Assembly (NCBI RefSeq): GCF_004349055.1
Contig: NZ_SMKX01000054.1
Location: 1 to 49,740 of the forward strand
DNA: 49,740 nt
Source of the DNA: Kribbella antibiotica
GTDB lineage: Bacteria > Actinomycetota > Actinomycetes > Propionibacteriales > Kribbellaceae
Direction of reading: 5' to 3'
Under the pieces are notes generated by a model. It did not search any database. It worked only from the letters and a program-made list of their open reading frames with translations, and was not told where the DNA came from. Positions 49,378 through 49,740 of this stretch are shown piece by piece. Both the position numbers and the translations under genes were made by a program. Each line of letters opens with the position of its first letter. Positions within the stretch are counted from its first letter, which is position 1.

Positions 49378-49740
49378 GTGAGTTCAATCGTGCCGGGTCC
49401 GCAGAAGAAGCTCGAACAAGAGATCGATGCCGCGCGGTCGGGTGAGAAACCCCTGTCGGCAGGCGATCTGAACCCTTCCGCACCCCAGCACGCCGGCCTG
49501 ACCGGCCTCGACGACTGGCCGTCCACCCTGCGCGCCACCGTCGAATCCGACTACGAGCGCACGACGGCCCTCACCACCAACCGCCGTAAAACCGCCGACC
49601 GGTTCGTGCCTGCCCTCATCAAGAGCCTCACCGAACTGGTCGACGACATCGAGACCGCCCTCCAGGCCACCAAACCAGGCCTCTTCGGCAAGAACACCCC
49701 GGCCGACCCGCCCTCCCCCGACCTCGCCGAACTCCTGAGC
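49378..49740 (+). CDS. Partial gene at window end, unknown function
   Basis: The open frame from GTG 49378 (MSSIVPGPQKKLEQEIDAA...) runs 121 codons to the window edge without a stop. The visible part is hydrophilic and partly helical (LRATVESDYERTTALTT, FVPALIKSLTELVDDIETAL) with no recognised domain. The reading frame is supported by a -10 hexamer exactly 6 bases before the GTG, as in many other genes here, and by strong third-position GC bias. Confidence 0.65.
   Translation, partial: MSSIVPGPQKKLEQEIDAARSGEKPLSAGDLNPSAPQHAGLTGLDDWPSTLRATVESDYERTTALTTNRRKTADRFVPALIKSLTELVDDIETALQATKPGLFGKNTPADPPSPDLAELLS

Noticed and set aside
48039..49538. 499-codon open frame on the minus strand
   Set aside because: Antisense of the MFS gene; repetitive Asp/Glu/Arg/Gly content and no ribosome binding site.
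1..49740. CRISPR arrays, tRNA or rRNA genes, insertion sequences, phage integrases
   Set aside because: No regularly spaced repeats, cloverleaf with CCA region, transposase motifs or attachment-site duplications were noticed anywhere in the window.

Overview
The window is high-GC DNA from an actinobacterium. Mycothiol-type SigR/RsrA, WhiB1, the 24-residue ribosomal protein bL37, UsfX/SigF and many GTG starts with 4-base overlaps all point that way. A Kribbella/Nocardioides-like member of the Propionibacteriales is my best guess; this is an inference from gene content, not a search.

Layout. 1-6.7 kb: malic enzyme (minus strand) diverges from two tandem, paralogous polar amino-acid ABC operons (binding lipoprotein, permease, ATPase, each with overlapping starts). 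6.7-8.0 kb: a UsfX-like anti-sigma factor and SigF-family sigma factor, joined by a 27-codon mini-ORF. 8.0-10.7 kb: a small membrane protein, whiB1 and the pdtaS histidine kinase. 10.8-14 kb: DUF2785 protein, WYL regulator, VOC protein and exo/endonuclease-phosphatase family protein. 14-16.2 kb: DUF3311/sodium-solute symporter pair and bL37. 16.5-20.7 kb: XRE-NB-ARC-TPR regulator convergent with sigR-rsrA, then an alpha/beta hydrolase.

20.7-23.9 kb holds the most novel element: a compact, apparently horizontally acquired RiPP locus. It has a 23-codon precursor-like ORF with a strong ribosome binding site, a hairpin, a B12-type radical SAM C-methyltransferase with a Cx7CxxC cluster motif, and a coupled DUF5825 protein. 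TTA codons occur in both enzymes. It lies inside a block that otherwise keeps the order of M. tuberculosis Rv3219-Rv3228 (whiB1, pdtaS, rshA, sigH, SRAP protein, aroA, rsgA).

23.9-30.7 kb: SRAP protein, a degenerate-GGDEF protein, a giant sigma/anti-sigma fusion protein, an archaeal-type aspartyl-tRNA synthetase under a T-box that appears to control translation, and a kinase-fold phosphotransferase. 30.7-38.7 kb: M20 peptidase, a LuxR-type large ATPase regulator, tandem alpha/beta hydrolases, a second phosphotransferase, a SigR-promoted DsbA/FrnE-type oxidoreductase and DoxX. 38.7-49.7 kb: membrane-anchored protein, aroA-rsgA, DUF2231, hisN, an active/inactive M16 peptidase pair, DUF4190 proteins, a CBS-pair protein, an MFS transporter and a gene cut by the window edge.

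Regulation is unusually readable. About fourteen genes have a -10-like hexamer exactly six (once seven) bases before the start codon, implying leaderless mRNAs. Two of these are exact SigR promoters (GGGAAT-N18-GTT), in front of sigR itself and the FrnE-type gene. Three intergenic CRP-like sites (TGTGA-N6-TCACA with one mismatch) occur upstream of the first ABC operon, whiB1 and the MFS gene.
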